Assembly: GCA_027382625.1 (NCBI GenBank)
Contig: JAJKFJ010021549.1
Coordinates: forward strand, 17,448-81,447
Origin: Tetmemena sp. SeJ-2015
Taxonomy: Eukaryota; Ciliophora; Spirotrichea; Sporadotrichida; Oxytrichidae
Reading direction: 5' to 3'
Length of the DNA stretch: 64,000 nt
Positions 1 to 10,256 of the stretch are shown here, one piece after another (the stretch's first letter is position 1; each line of letters starts with the position of its first letter). The translations under genes were made by a program, and so were the position numbers. The notes beneath the pieces were generated by a model. It had not been told where the DNA came from, did no database searches, and saw only the letters and a program-made list of their open reading frames with translations.

Positions 1-1
1 T

Positions 2-430
2 AAATTAACTCTCTAATACTCTTATGATATAACTTATAAGATAACTTCAAGGAAGTCTTCCACTAAAATAATAACTTTCTACTTTAGAATACCACTGTTT
101 GAAGACTACAATTCCTAAGCCCTTGAATCTAATATGGTGCATTAAAAATATTAACTAATTCATCCAATTATCAATTATATTTTTGCAATCGCTAGATCTG
201 CCTCCTGCAATAAAGTACAAGTTTGCTTTCAATAGGAAGGAATTAACATTTTATATGACTCAATTAAATTAGATATTGATTATGAATTCAAAGAAGTATC
301 GATGAGTTGAATAATTATAAAAATAGTTAATTTATTTGGGATGAGTTTTGAGTTTTCATTAGAGGAGGAAGCAAAAGATTGTATTTAAAATGTGAGCAGT
401 ATCTACAAGAAGCTTAAGAATAAAAAGTGA
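2..430 (+). CDS. 3' end of an unrecognised protein gene, with an IES
   Basis: Partial gene, open to the left window edge. It reads about 129 residues of mixed, well-structured protein (start of visible part KLTLQYSYDITYK, end IQNVSSIYKKLKNKK) to a TGA at 428. Genomic reading would stop at a TGA at 308. The stop lies inside a 39 bp unit bounded by two perfect copies of GATGAGTT (301-308 and 340-347), and removing one copy plus the spacer continues the same frame to the TGA at 428. I do not recognise the family. The coding call rests on codon quality and on the frame-preserving IES. Confidence 0.6.
301..347 (+). other. IES, 39 bp unit, 8 bp pointer GATGAGTT
   Basis: Two identical 8 bp repeats (301-308, 340-347) flank an AT-rich spacer containing an in-frame TGA. 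Excision of 39 bp keeps the frame and removes the stop. There is no GT-AG boundary, so an intron does not explain it. Confidence 0.8.
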
Positions 431-608
431 TAGAAATTTCTTATATCATAATGCATCACCTGAAACTTATATTGTGTCAATTGCCTTTTTGTTTCTGCGA
501 TATATTTAATTTGCATTTGAACTCAAAATTACATTTTCTAACCTCAGTTTACAATAGTGGAAAGGCATATCCAAAAAAAAGTAATTGAACGATAATTTAA
601 TTCTAGAA

Positions 609-1082
609 ATGAAACCCATCTTTTAATTCTCTTTACTGATTCTAGGCTTTGGAGCGGGTATGATGATGACTAGGCTAGCTCTAGCTGCTCTTTTTGGATA
701 AAATAAACAATCACATGGTCATAATCAATACTCACAGTAGCAGTAGCAAGCCTATGATCATAATAGGCGATACTAGCAGCAGCAAGTGCAGCAATAAATG
801 ATGGTTGCTCCTCAGTAACCCAAATCAAATCTAGATATTGTGGGAGAAGGATTGCTTAACATGAACTTACAGTCGCAATAGCTTTTAAATTTATTAAGCG
901 ACCAATGGGACAACCAAACTATCAAGGTCAACAAAATTACTAGCCTCGCCAACAGTTTAATTCTTCATTAAATTTAGTTGCCTTAAGATTCTCCATATAG
1001 CAATATTCCTAGAGCTGGGGACTCCAACTAACTTATCTTTGGCGACAAGACTCAGTCTCCAAGCTAATGGAAAAATGCTTGA
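609..1082 (+). CDS. Gln-rich low-complexity protein with N-terminal hydrophobic segment
   Basis: Starts at ATG 609 with a hydrophobic, signal-peptide-like stretch (MKPIFQFSLLILGFGAGMMM), then a Gln/Tyr/His-rich region in which Gln is written with CAA, CAG, TAA and TAG. It ends in FGDKTQSPSQWKNA at TGA 1080-1082. The genomic frame shifts twice. The second shift is repaired by a 22 bp unit between AGTT repeats at 954-957 and 976-979. The first may be a 44 bp unit between ATG repeats at 861 and 905, which is less certain. No conserved domain is recognisable. It may be a small secreted or membrane-anchored low-complexity protein. Confidence 0.5.
954..979 (+). other. IES, 22 bp unit, pointer AGTT
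   Basis: Repeats AGTT at 954-957 and 976-979 bound an almost pure A/T spacer. Removing 22 bp joins the Gln-rich frame (QNYQPRQQ) to the C-terminal frame (LPQDSPYSNIPRAGDSN). Confidence 0.65.
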
Positions 1083-1207
1083 CACATTATAAGAATAATA
1101 TCAATCATAAAACATCCTGCCTGATAAATATTTCTTAAAAATATTTATTCTTAACATTCTCTTAAAGTTCTGCTTAAAGTAAGAATAAATTTAATTTCAA
1201 TAAAAGA

Positions 1208-2436
1208 ATGGGAAATAATCCAAGAGGCTAGAAAAAGTTGAAAATTGAATACAAAGAAAGATTGGACGTCAATAAAAAGCGTTATATAAAGACGCAAAAA
1301 AGGAGGATATTACTTTTTGGACCTTCATGTAAGTTATTTGATTTAGTTTAGTGAAGAATAATTTCACATTTAGAGACTGGAAAGACATAACTGATGAATG
1401 CCCTAACTGACTTAGAATTCAACTAAGATTATGAATAAACTACAAGAGTCTAGTTGGGACTTAAAATAGTTAACACTCAAGAAGGAGTTTTAAATCCTCT
1501 ATCTTTCAGATTTATTGACTGTCCAGGATAGTACTTACACTATTAAAAGGCCAGTATGTATGCTTTCGAGAAGCCAGATATAATTCTTATCCTCATTGAT
1601 GGGAGCATTGAAATAACTTTGCTTTAAAATATTTTTATTAAAGCATCAGACTAGATGAGTAAGAAATTAGGAATTGGGTGTTCACCACGATGCAGCAAGT
1701 CTATAAATATCACAGATACCGGTAATATGCTCCCTCTCTCAATAACTAGCCAAACTATCCTAATGTAAATGTGGAATTTGAAGATGCAAGTGCTACTGTC
1801 ATTAACAATCAACCAGAGATTCCTTCCGCTCACAATCCCTTTATTTAAGAGCAATAAAATCCTTTTAATAATACAAGAAGCCTTAACCCGACTAATAGAG
1901 TGCACATGCCTCCTGATAGAATAGATTCTAATCAGTCCATTTAAAATGCGACCTCTCGGCCAATGCTCATGAATACATAGAACTTGATTCTAGAGGATCA
2001 GACGATGCAACAAGCTTCTTAGATGCAGCCTGATGAAAGTGTGATGGTGGGACAAAGAATAGCTACTGGGGGTATTAGCATGCCAGCATCAAATGGTTTT
2101 TCAAAAACTTAAACTGTCCTGGGAGGTGTCGTATATGATGCATAGTCAAATTTAGAAGGGTACATGCCAGAAATAATCCACGTTTTTTCAAAAAGGGACC
2201 TAATAAGTTATGAAGGCTACTAAAAGCAGCTTTAAGTAATTAATTAACTGCAAGAAGAAGGCATCATCGACCAGTTCTTTTTTGTATCCTCTCTTTCAAA
2301 GTTTGGAATAGAAGATTTGAAAAGGTAAAGTCATTTAAATTTAAAAATAAATTTATAAAATTATGATTAAGATTATCTTAATGAGTTTGAAATTCCTCAA
2401 ATGGAAGTGTAATCGAAAGATGATAGCTCTAAATGA
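1208..2436 (+). CDS. P-loop GTPase-like protein with long disordered insert
   Basis: Starts MGNNPRGQKKLKIEYKERL. A Walker A/G1 motif GPSQTGKT (about residue 40) is created by splicing a 45 nt intron (1329-1373, GTAAGT...TTTAG). The G3-like motif FIDCPGQY follows. After about 200 residues of Asn/Gln/Pro-rich sequence come a G4-like FSKRDL and a G5-like FVSSLSK. The order G1, G3, G4, G5 supports a GTPase fold interrupted by a long loop. Two IESs are resolved: 14 bp with pointer TTAAA (1624/1638) and 57 bp with pointer AAGATT (2312/2369), the latter in frame. It ends QMEVQSKDDSSK then TGA. The exact family is unknown. The canonical NKxD is degenerate, so nucleotide specificity is uncertain. Confidence 0.6.
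1624..1642 (+). other. IES, 14 bp unit, pointer TTAAA
   Basis: TTAAA at 1624-1628 and 1638-1642. Removing 14 bp switches to the frame giving RLDEQEIRNWVFTTMQQ and reopens the rest of the GTPase gene. Confidence 0.75.
2312..2374 (+). other. IES, 57 bp unit, pointer AAGATT
   Basis: AAGATT at 2312-2317 and 2369-2374 around a very A/T-rich spacer. The length is a multiple of three, so the segment could pass as coding, but its removal gives the compact C-terminus SLSKFGIEDYLNEFEIPQ. Confidence 0.55.
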
Positions 2437-2491
2437 ATAATTATGATATAGATATTAATTTAAGTAACAATTATAATCTAATTAAATTGAA

Positions 2492-3115
2492 ATGAAAGCT
2501 AGAACCATATCCAGACTCACAACAGAAAATGTAGTTTTCCTTGAAGTCGATATTCAGGAAAAGATGAGACCTTTAATCAAAAATTTCAACACTGTCAGTC
2601 ACAATGCACAAAGACTTGGTAGAATGGCGAGAGTTTTTGGAATCCCTCTTATCTCTAGCGCTCAAGCTCCTAAAGTATTCGGACCCACAATTTCAGAATT
2701 AAATGAACTCTATGAGACATTTCCTGAAAACAACAAAGCATTCCAGTATCAAAAGATTACTTTCTCAATGCTAGATGAAACCTTTTTCGATCATCTTTCT
2801 AAATTCCAGAGATCGAAATTTGTACTCTATGGAGTTGAGACCCACATTTGCGTGAAGCAAACAGCCTTAGATCTTCTGGAGAAAAATTGTGAAGTTCATC
2901 TTGTGATTGATGCAACAAGCTCAATGAATTATCATGATAGGACAGTAGGAATTGAGTCTCTCAGGGATGCAGGTGCAGTCATCACTACCTTCTAGAGTCT
3001 TGCTTTTGAGCTTAGCAAAAGCCCAGAACACCCTCAATACAAGGAGCTTCTCAAGATCATCAAAGATCAACCTAAGGAGAATCTCTCCTTGCATCACGAG
3101 TAAGCAAAATTGTGA
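2492..3115 (+). CDS. isochorismatase-like cysteine hydrolase (ISOC1/2 type)
   Basis: A 207-residue protein, uninterrupted apart from Gln-coding TAG/TAA codons. Motifs of the isochorismatase-like hydrolase superfamily are in order: an N-terminal beta strand with the acidic residue (VVFLEVDIQEKM, about residues 14-25), a conserved Gln/Pro region (ISSAQAPKVFG), and the nucleophile region GVETHICVKQTALDLL with the presumed catalytic Cys, followed by VIDATSS. Length and motif order match animal ISOC1/ISOC2 better than bacterial entB. The substrate cannot be inferred. It ends at TGA 3113-3115, head to head at its 3' end with a minus-strand gene 13 bp away. Confidence 0.85.
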
Positions 3116-3128
3116 TAAATTACGTTAC

Positions 3129-3500
3129 TCACCTTGTTTAGATAAGAGGAGCGCAAATAATCTGACTCAGAACTTAATTCTTGATAATTTATTGTTCTTT
3201 TTAAGACAATTCTACTCTATCAATAAAATTTGAATGCACAAGACTAAAAGTGTGTTAGTTGATTTTAATATGAATAATACCCTCTTGTTTATTGTAAGAA
3301 GACTCTCCCACAATTTTATCGAGTCTATACTTTCTGAGTCTCTTGTTTATTCTGCCACGCAGCCTTGCTATTTGCCTGAACTATAGCTGATAGAGATTAG
3401 TCTGATAGAGGTTTTATTATTAAGAGAGCATTGAGCTCATGGGCAAGCAATTGAAACCCATTCTTTGTCGCAGCATCATGCCTTGCATCTTTGCCAACAT
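3129..3500 (-). CDS. small basic protein, possibly organellar
   Basis: Minus-strand ORF of about 123 codons starting MLAKMQGMMLRQRMGF. It is Met/Arg/Gln-rich at the N-terminus with a strongly basic stretch (RQIARLRGRINKRLRKYR), then IVGESSYNKQEG. The N-terminus resembles a mitochondrial targeting sequence, and the basic core would suit a small mitochondrial ribosomal protein, but I do not recognise the family. It is convergent with the isochorismatase-like gene. No IES was needed to read it. The competing reading frame is also partly open, so the call is tentative. Confidence 0.4.
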
Positions 3501-3666
3501 TTTATTACTAAAAAAATAACCAAAATTTCACAGGATTGTAACATTTTAGTTATAGGATACTTTATGATTATAAATATTTATATAATTGAAATTCTTTTAG
3601 TGACAAAGAAATGCACGCCAAATAGAGATCACGAAAAATGGAAAAGAATTTATAATAATATTAAAT

Positions 3667-4665
3667 ATGAGGACAAGATTGCAAAAGAAAATCATAAAAG
3701 GAGCTCATGATACCATGAAGCGATTCCAAAATGAACATGAGTCATCAGAATATGCTGAGGCTCTTAAGGCAACTGATTTCAGCATCCGTCCTATGTTCCT
3801 CAAGAAAGACGTGAAACTCTAACTCAAGGAAATAAAAGGAAAGTTGCCTTTTGATAAAGACATGTACCACTCTCCTCGATATAATGATCTCATGAAGAAA
3901 CAAATTAATCTAGTTTTTATCTATGTAGTATAAATTAGAAAGTTGTAAACCTCAGAGTGGAGTATTATAAATGCCTCGATAAAGTTGGCAGGTAGCAAAT
4001 TGCTAAAGAAGACTTTGATCATTGGCACAAATACCTAATTGACAGAAGAGAGGATCTACCTAAGCCTGAGTGGGAATTTCCTAAACAAGATTTCTTAAAC
4101 CTGAAAGAGACCTTTGATAGACATAAGGATAGTAAGATTAATATTATGAATTAGGATAGAAAGACACATAGAATTCAAGGCAGTGATATCTCTGAGATGC
4201 ACGGAGATTTCGGCAGGAAATTTAAAATGAGCATTCCTGTACACCCAAGAAATCTTCAGCAGATGATTCATCCACATGTGGGATACCTAACTGGCTTCAA
4301 AAATGGCATTTCTTGGGATGAAATGCTCGAAATGTATAGAAACTAAATTGTGTCATCTTACGAGAGATCAGAAGGCTTTGAACTGTTAGCAGATGAACTC
4401 TCTTGCCTCAGCTTCTGGATGATTGCTTGAATTATTTTATCGTGGACTAGGAGAAGAAGGGCTTCTTAACTGTTCAAGAGTTTGAGAAGCTGTTGCAAGG
4501 TTTCAGATTCGATATCTAGCCATATGATTTCGCAGCCCTCAAGAAAGAGTTCGCATTTACCATTAAATTAAATCCAGGGGAATTCTTGAAGAATCAAGAA
4601 AATGAGGATGAGCAAATAGTGAGGTTCGACTTCGCAAGAAGAATTTTCCTAGACAGAGGATTATG
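3667..4665 (+). CDS. unknown protein with C-terminal EF-hand-like motif
   Basis: Starts MRTRLQKKIIKGAHDTM at 3667. A 26 bp GT...AG element near 3914 (short intron or IES) must be removed to join KKQINL to the following KVVNLRVEYYKCLDKVGR. A second tiny shift near 4407 is repaired by deleting 5 bp between CT repeats, giving LADELSQLLDDCLNYF. The C-terminal part, YFIVDQEKKGFLTVQEFEKLL, has the helix-loop-helix spacing of an EF-hand, with the first loop Asp present. The rest is soluble and charged with no recognised domain. It ends FARRIFLDRGL then TGA. Probably a calcium-regulated or structural cytoplasmic protein. The function is unknown. Confidence 0.6.
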
Positions 4666-4801
4666 AGAATACTCATTATATGTGGTTAGTTTTCATTGTA
4701 AATGAATTAAATAGTTTAATTTTAGGGATCTCAGTATAGCAATGAGAAATCAATAATATAACCTGTAATTTAGTACCCTTTCAATTTAACAAATGTTAAA
4801 A

Positions 4802-5479
4802 TCATTAAGATCCTTCAGATGCCATTTTTTAGTAGTCAGATAAGTCTAACTTGATTGGGGGACCCATGGTTGATTTTATACATCCCTTCAAGAAGTATTT
4901 TCCCTTGACAGACTCAGGTCTTTTGCTGACTAGCGCTTTAGCTAAAGCATCAAAGTTAGAGAACAAAGACTCCTCATCGAAATCTTTCATGCCTATCTTG
5001 ACCATGATGTCTGCAGCCTCATTCACTCTGAATTCAATTTGTCCTTGCTTAGAGATCTTAATTGACTCTAGGAGTTCGCCTGGCTTTACCAAGGTGCCAC
5101 TCTTCAGGTTGGGCATAAGTCCCTTTGGTCCCAAAGTTCTAGCTAAAGACTTTAGCTGAGGCATCTAGTCTTGAGTTGCAATGAGTTTATCGAAGTTAAA
5201 TTGTCCCTCTCCTATCTGCTTGAGGATTTCATCATTACCAAAAATATCTGCGCCTGCTGCTACAGCCTCACCTTCCATTGACTTGTCTGCAAATACGCAT
5301 AGCTTGATACTCTTTCCAGTTCCCGCAGGGAGAACGCAGGTACCTCTAATATTCTAGTCTCCTTACTTGGGATCAACAGCCAACCTGATCACGGTTTCCA
5401 CTGACTCTCTGAACTTTCTCTCCTTAGAAATTGACTTGAGTCTGTTGACAGCTTCCTTTGGGGATAGCTTATCTTCCAT
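4802..5479 (-). CDS. mitochondrial large-subunit ribosomal protein uL1m
   Basis: About 226 codons, close to the length of bacterial L1. The signature is clear: CVLPAGTGKSIKLCVF, then ADIFGNDEIL and the hallmark ARTLGPKGLMPNLKSGTL in the RNA-binding domain. The bacterial-type motif (rather than cytosolic L10a) points to the mitochondrial ribosome. The first in-frame ATG (5479) begins MEDKLSPKEAVNRL. Coding sequence appears to continue upstream (FLSWLVLSSFYKKNVAQEQ), so a targeting presequence is probably encoded beyond an unresolved intron or IES. Several Gln positions use TAA/TAG (for example PKQGDQN). The stop is TGA at 4802-4804. Confidence 0.9.
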
Positions 5480-5612
5480 GTTAATTTTGACCGCCTCTGC
5501 ATCTAATTACTCTTGGGCCACGTTCTTCTTGTAAAAGCTGCTCAAGACTAACCAAGAAAGAAAATATTCAAATTTCTAAAATCAAAATCAATTAATTCAG
5601 TCAGTGATGAGA

Positions 5613-7890
5613 TCATTTAGCCTGCTTCTTTGAAATTTGGGTTTGCTTTTTGAGAATCTCAACTTGCTTCAGCTAGTCCTGCAAGAACTTCTGATTTTTC
5701 TCGAAATCAAACTTTTCTATCTTTCTGCGTTTCAAAGGTGAAGAGTGATTATTTATGGCGTCATCATAAGTCTTATTATAAATTAAGATTATACTCATTT
5801 AAGATTCGTAGAATAAGAAGTCAATACATTTTATTACAGAAAAATACATATTTTCAAATGCAGACTATTTTATGCTTTTTCAAAATAAAGCAATATTTTC
5901 TTCTAAAATGTTGAATTAAATTATTTCATAAACCTATTTTAAAAGCTTTATATGAGCATTATCTGCCTCAGACTGTTCTTGAGTAAATCTATCTTCGAAT
6001 GATTTGGAGATGACCTCATCATTGTGTCTGAGTTTCCTCTTTCTGAGAGTGACTTGTTCTTTGAAGAGTCAAACTAGAGTTTGCAGACTCATTGATCTCA
6101 CTAAATACTTCTGAATAGATTTGAGAAGTTTTGAGGCACTTCACAATCTCTTCTTATCTCTAGGTTGAGGAGAGCAACGATATTTATTCCAAGCACTCTT
6201 TCTCCACTTTTCTCTTCTTTATCTCAGAGAGTTTAATTTTGTCAGTTAGCAATAAGGTTTGTGAAGTTGGTTGAGCGTAGTTATCCTCAGATTTTTATAG
6301 CAGTCTTAAGGGCTTAGAGTGATCTTTTTAGGAATAGAAGTCTTGAGGGAAGCCTATTTTAGAGTTTAAAGAGTCTAGGAACTTTGCTAACTAACTCTAG
6401 TTAATTCCTTAGTAAGCTTCTTAAAGTTAATATCTTCCATTTTCAAGAAGGTGCTTGAAGGATCAGTGAACAACTTAAAAGATAATTAAAAATCCAAATA
6501 CAAGTAAGAATCTTCAGATAATGCAGGTAGAGAATTTATCATATCATATATTTTGCTGTAAATGAGATGCCCTTTGTAGAATCTGAAAACTGAGGCGAGA
6601 GGGAGGACTGTCTTGTAAGAGTAAATGTAGTCACAGGTTTGATCTAGGCTTCCAGATGCTATTCTTTGTTTTAAATTGTTGACAGATTTCTCGATTAAAG
6701 TATAAATTTTAGATTAAATAAGCAACATGAGTGGCTTTGTACTCCAATTATTCTGAAGGATAATCTGCTAATGACAAATCTTTAATTGCCTGTAATTATT
6801 TTAAGCATGCATCATCTTGGTGGCCTCTTTTTAATGATCTTGATGAGAATTTAGTGCAGGGTGATGATTTGAATGGAGTCTTTTAAAGTCTCATAAATTG
6901 GCTCAATAAGCTGCTTGATTATTGCTATAAAAAAGTTTGAGACTTGCAGTTCATTCTTTTTCAAATGCTGCTCCACAAATCTAGACTTGTCATCATCCTA
7001 ATTCTTGCTTATTTTGTCGAGGAGTGAGAGAATGAAAGATTTGATGTAGGCATCAGATTTCTTAATGTTTGAATTTGAATTAGAACCATTCTGATAGGAG
7101 CTACATCTTCAAAAGCGTTGGCAAATAGAGTCTCTCAAGCTGTATTTATTTAAACTTAGCTATTCTTTATCAAGAGTTTTAACTTCCTGGAAAGCAGATT
7201 TAAGATCCTTCAATAAATAAGCCAAAAGTATTGCTTTTAAGGTCTAGGGATGATGAAGGTGCTTAATTTACTTTCTAGAACTGACTTAGCCAAAACAAAG
7301 TGGAATCATCGTCAAATTTTGGATCTTCTCTTGCTTTTTCTCTTCTAAATCACTAAATCTAGCAAGATTAAATAGAATCAATTTTAAGACTATTAAATTC
7401 AGATACTGTCATTTTTCTCTTCGACTTTATTAAGTTTGCGAAGTTTGTCAGCCCTTTATAGAAGATAGAGGAATACTTTTTCATTAACCCATTATCCCTT
7501 GTTCACAGTAGCAAATCCAATTCCAGAAAGCCTATCAAAGTATATGCAGTCTTTTAGATCAGACTTAGGATTTTATACTAGGTCTATCAAGTTCAGAGTA
7601 TAATTCTCCATTTTCACTTTAAAGAAGCCTTTAGGCTTTGAAATTAAGAACTCCTCTTGGAAGATGTCCCAATCGATATTGGCAACCAGGGTTTTGTTAG
7701 ACTTCCTAAAGAGATATTCTAATGCCAGAAAGGCAAAAAACAAGGTGCCAGAGCAGCCATATAAAACTATACTGAATAGGTCAACAGGATTTATAATTTT
7801 TAAAATGTGTATATGAGGGTTGAGAAAGCAGCAAATTTAACCTTATATAACGTGGCTACAGAGAGATAAAAATAACCCAAGTTCAATCAT
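5613..7890 (-). CDS. large unrecognised protein with several IESs
   Basis: A long minus-strand gene, ending with Lys-rich QISKKQAK at TGA 5613-5615. N-terminal hydrophobic segment (LFFAFLALEYLFRK) is followed by helical domains with runs such as KVFLYLLQRADKLRKL and FFIAIIKQLIEPIYETL, then a charged C-terminal third. Resolved IESs: 26 bp with pointer ATTAACT (plus positions 6399/6425) and 19 bp with pointer ACTCT (plus positions 6046/6065). A 162 nt GT-AG intron lies at 5772-5933. More frame changes near 7100 and 7400 show further IESs. The proposed start ATG (7888-7890) overlaps the stop of the next gene upstream. I do not recognise the family. The alpha-helical makeup would suit a tethering or scaffold protein. 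Confidence 0.5.
6046..6069 (-). other. IES, 19 bp unit, pointer ACTCT
   Basis: On the minus strand ACTCT occurs at 6065-6069 and 6046-6050. Removing 19 bp joins SEINESANSSL to TLRKRKLRHNDEVISK. Without it the frame hits TGA. Confidence 0.7.
6399..6431 (-). other. IES, 26 bp unit, 7 bp pointer ATTAACT
   Basis: ATTAACT (minus strand) at 6425-6431 and 6399-6405. Excision converts two conflicting open frames into one: MEDINQSQLAKFLDSLNSKI. Confidence 0.75.
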
Positions 7891-8568
7891 ACAATAATAT
7901 TTTTATTTAATCCCATAACTAGTCTTCTGATTTTTAATTTCCCATACCAACTATTGAGAACTTGATCTTTAGCTATGAAAAATGGTATTTTAGTAATCCC
8001 TTTCTCATGCCATTCCATTTTAATTTTCATGTATGCTTCATCATTTAAGACTTGAGTCTTTTACCTTTCTATCTCATCTATCATCAAATCTATTTCTGCT
8101 TTAGGTTTTTTCTTGGGAAATTTATTAGGCTGATGACCATAGAAAAATGACTCTCCCAAAGTATAGGAAGTTTTGTGTGCCTATCTCTCCAAATAATCTA
8201 CAAGCATGGTTTCTGAATCTTCTTAAAGCTTTTTCTGTTAAATTTTCTTTGTTTCCTCATCATTTTAGCGGTTTTTATAAGTAGATTGATGTGATTAAGC
8301 GCTCTCTTCGTAATATGATTTTTTCTCTTCCTTGTTGGGTGGGGGTGGTGGGGGAGTTTAGTTGGAGTTGTTTGAAGGTGTCTTGAAAATATTGTTTGAA
8401 AATGACCTCCTCTAAAACTAAATGTGGTAACTCTTTTGTCTAAGATGAATCTAAGTTTACAAAGTAAGTATTAATGAACTCTCTATCTTTTAAAGAGTTC
8501 CTCGTTAGTTGTCTTATAAGAGATTTTGAGTTTACAAATTATAAAAAAATGAAATAATTTATAAACAT
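7887..8568 (-). CDS. unknown Pro-rich/charged protein
   Basis: Minus-strand gene from ATG 8566-8568 (MFINYFIFLQFVNSKSL) to TGA 7887-7889, about 220 residues after IES removal. It has a central proline run (NQTPPPPPPNKEEKK), a charged Gln/Glu/Lys helix (ETKKIQQKKLQEDSE), and a compact C-terminal part rich in aromatic and basic residues (KGITKIPFFIAKDQVL, NSWYGKLKIRRLVMG). A 13 bp IES with the 8 bp pointer ATTTTCAA (minus strand, plus 8383/8396) links LEEVIFK to TPSNNSNQ. Its last codons overlap the presumed ATG of the following gene (ATGA). The two could be one gene if a further IES removes this stop. Confidence 0.5.
8383..8403 (-). other. IES, 13 bp unit, 8 bp pointer
   Basis: TTGAAAAT on the plus strand at 8383-8390 and 8396-8403 (the repeats nearly abut). 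Removing 13 bp moves the reading from one long open frame into the Pro-rich frame. Confidence 0.7.
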
Positions 8569-8939
8569 GGCGAAGCTTTAAAAGTTATAAAAAAAATTTT
8601 TTTATAAGCGGTTCTATAATCGTTGGAATTTATCAGTTTCTATAGACGAAACAAATTTTTTCAGGTGATTTCAAAATGGAAAAAGCTAAAAAGTAGCGCG
8701 GGATTTCCAATCTTAAAGGCTTTTAAGTAAGAATTAAAATAATTTCTATCTCATATTTATTTTCATTGAGTTTGAGATTATACACTCCATTGATTTAATG
8801 CTATAATTTATATTAAGCCGCTCGATTAAGTTTAGAAGTTTGGTTTATTTTAACTAGTAAATTAATTGAGAAAGGGCGGCTGGTAAGATTTATATTTAAA
8901 TATAAACTTTAACAACTATTATTTACAGACATCAAAAGT
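8569..8939. other. AT-rich intergenic region between divergent genes
   Basis: About 370 bp of AT-rich sequence between a minus-strand and a plus-strand start. It must hold both promoters. I see no conserved element, RNA gene or repeat. Confidence 0.5.
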
Positions 8940-10080
8940 ATGAACCCCTTCTCTACCCCCAATTACAACCACTTTTAGATATAGCAGATTTTGAAGAATC
9001 ATGTATTAGTTTGAAAATGACTGGCAAGCTTGCCAAAATACAGATCACAGAAATATGATGACTAAGTCGATGGCACAGTTGAGAGAAAACGACTCAGTAA
9101 GTTTATTACATCATTGATATTTTTGGGGAATGCTTTTTGCATACTCTCTATTTTGCTTTAATAATTTACTCCCTCTCAAAATAAATAAATCATAGGTACC
9201 TCGCATTTATGGCAAGAAAAATGAGAGATATGTCTCCCCCACGTTCAGGAGTAATGCAATTCTCTATGGTGACTGCTAAATTAGAGAGAAGCCTGCTGAG
9301 ACCTTTGCAACTATGCAAGATGCTTTCATGGGATCTCCACAGAGGTTAATTACTTACAAGGAGAGAACTAATTAACAAAACTCCCTCTCAACAAATAAAT
9401 ATGCTCCCTACTCTAATGGCTTTCACCGAACTTCCAACCAAGGGGGCTAGCTTAACTATAAAAATTACAGTGAGGTGCCCATCGGAGTGAATGAAAAAAT
9501 CAAGGAAACCTACCAGAAGCAATTCTTTGACCGAAAGAGGGCATGCGAGGTTAAGTTTGGTGCGCCAAACTTTAATGACAACTTGGTCTATAGTGCATCT
9601 CCTATAAGATTCGTGAACTCAACAAATTAGAGATCCATCACAAGGCCCCACTCAACTAACGAATTCACTCCCTTAGGTATTTACTAGCCTATGAAATTTG
9701 AAGATAGTTCGGCAAAGCACAACAGAGATTTACAGTATACGGAAAATAGAGGTCACACTTCCAATAACAGAGCAGGATAAATTTAGAATTAAGTTCACGA
9801 TAACTCCTGGAATGCGCATAATTAATAATTAAAATCTGTGGAAAAGGAGAAGAGGACCGTTAAATTCCAAAATACAGATTTCTAAACTACTGATGACGTC
9901 AAGTCAATAAAATCTAGCCACAGTTGTAAGAGAGACAAGCAGACAGCATCATCTCCACTATAGAAAAGGCTGGAAACAGACTATGAAGCCCCAGATTGGT
10001 GCTTTTTCTCACCACAAATGGACCCTTTCAAAAAGGCATTTGAAATTAAATAGCTTTGTAAATTATAAAAGTTATTTTTT
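8940..10080 (+). CDS. disordered Asn/Ser/Gln-rich protein, 3' end uncertain
   Basis: Starts MNPFSTPNYNHF at 8940. A 31 bp IES with pointer TTAG (8975/9006) is needed to continue into FENDWQACQNTDHRNMM. A GT-AG intron follows ENDS at about 9098-9195. The rest is hydrophilic and low in hydrophobic residues (VPIGVNEKIKETYQKQFFDRK, KFGAPNFNDNLVYSASPIRF), typical of a disordered cytoskeletal or regulatory protein. After WCFFSPQMDPFKKAFEI the sequence becomes AT-rich but lacks a TGA until inside the next gene, so the end at about 10080 is an estimate. Family unknown. Confidence 0.5.
8975..9009 (+). other. IES, 31 bp unit, pointer TTAG
   Basis: TTAG at 8975-8978 and 9006-9009. Deletion of 31 bp removes a TGA and aligns YNHFQ with FENDWQACQ. 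Confidence 0.7.
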
Positions 10081-10256
10081 TCGTACTAGAGTTAAAATCT
10101 TCTACTCTAAATCTTAACGAGTTCAGATAAATCTTATTAACTCACTCTTAAAAATCGTCCCAAAATTGACTTCTATAATTTTAACTTTTAAAAATAAGCT
10201 TTACTCTTCATTTATTAGACTTAAATAATTATTTAAAGCTAAAGAGAGTAAATTCA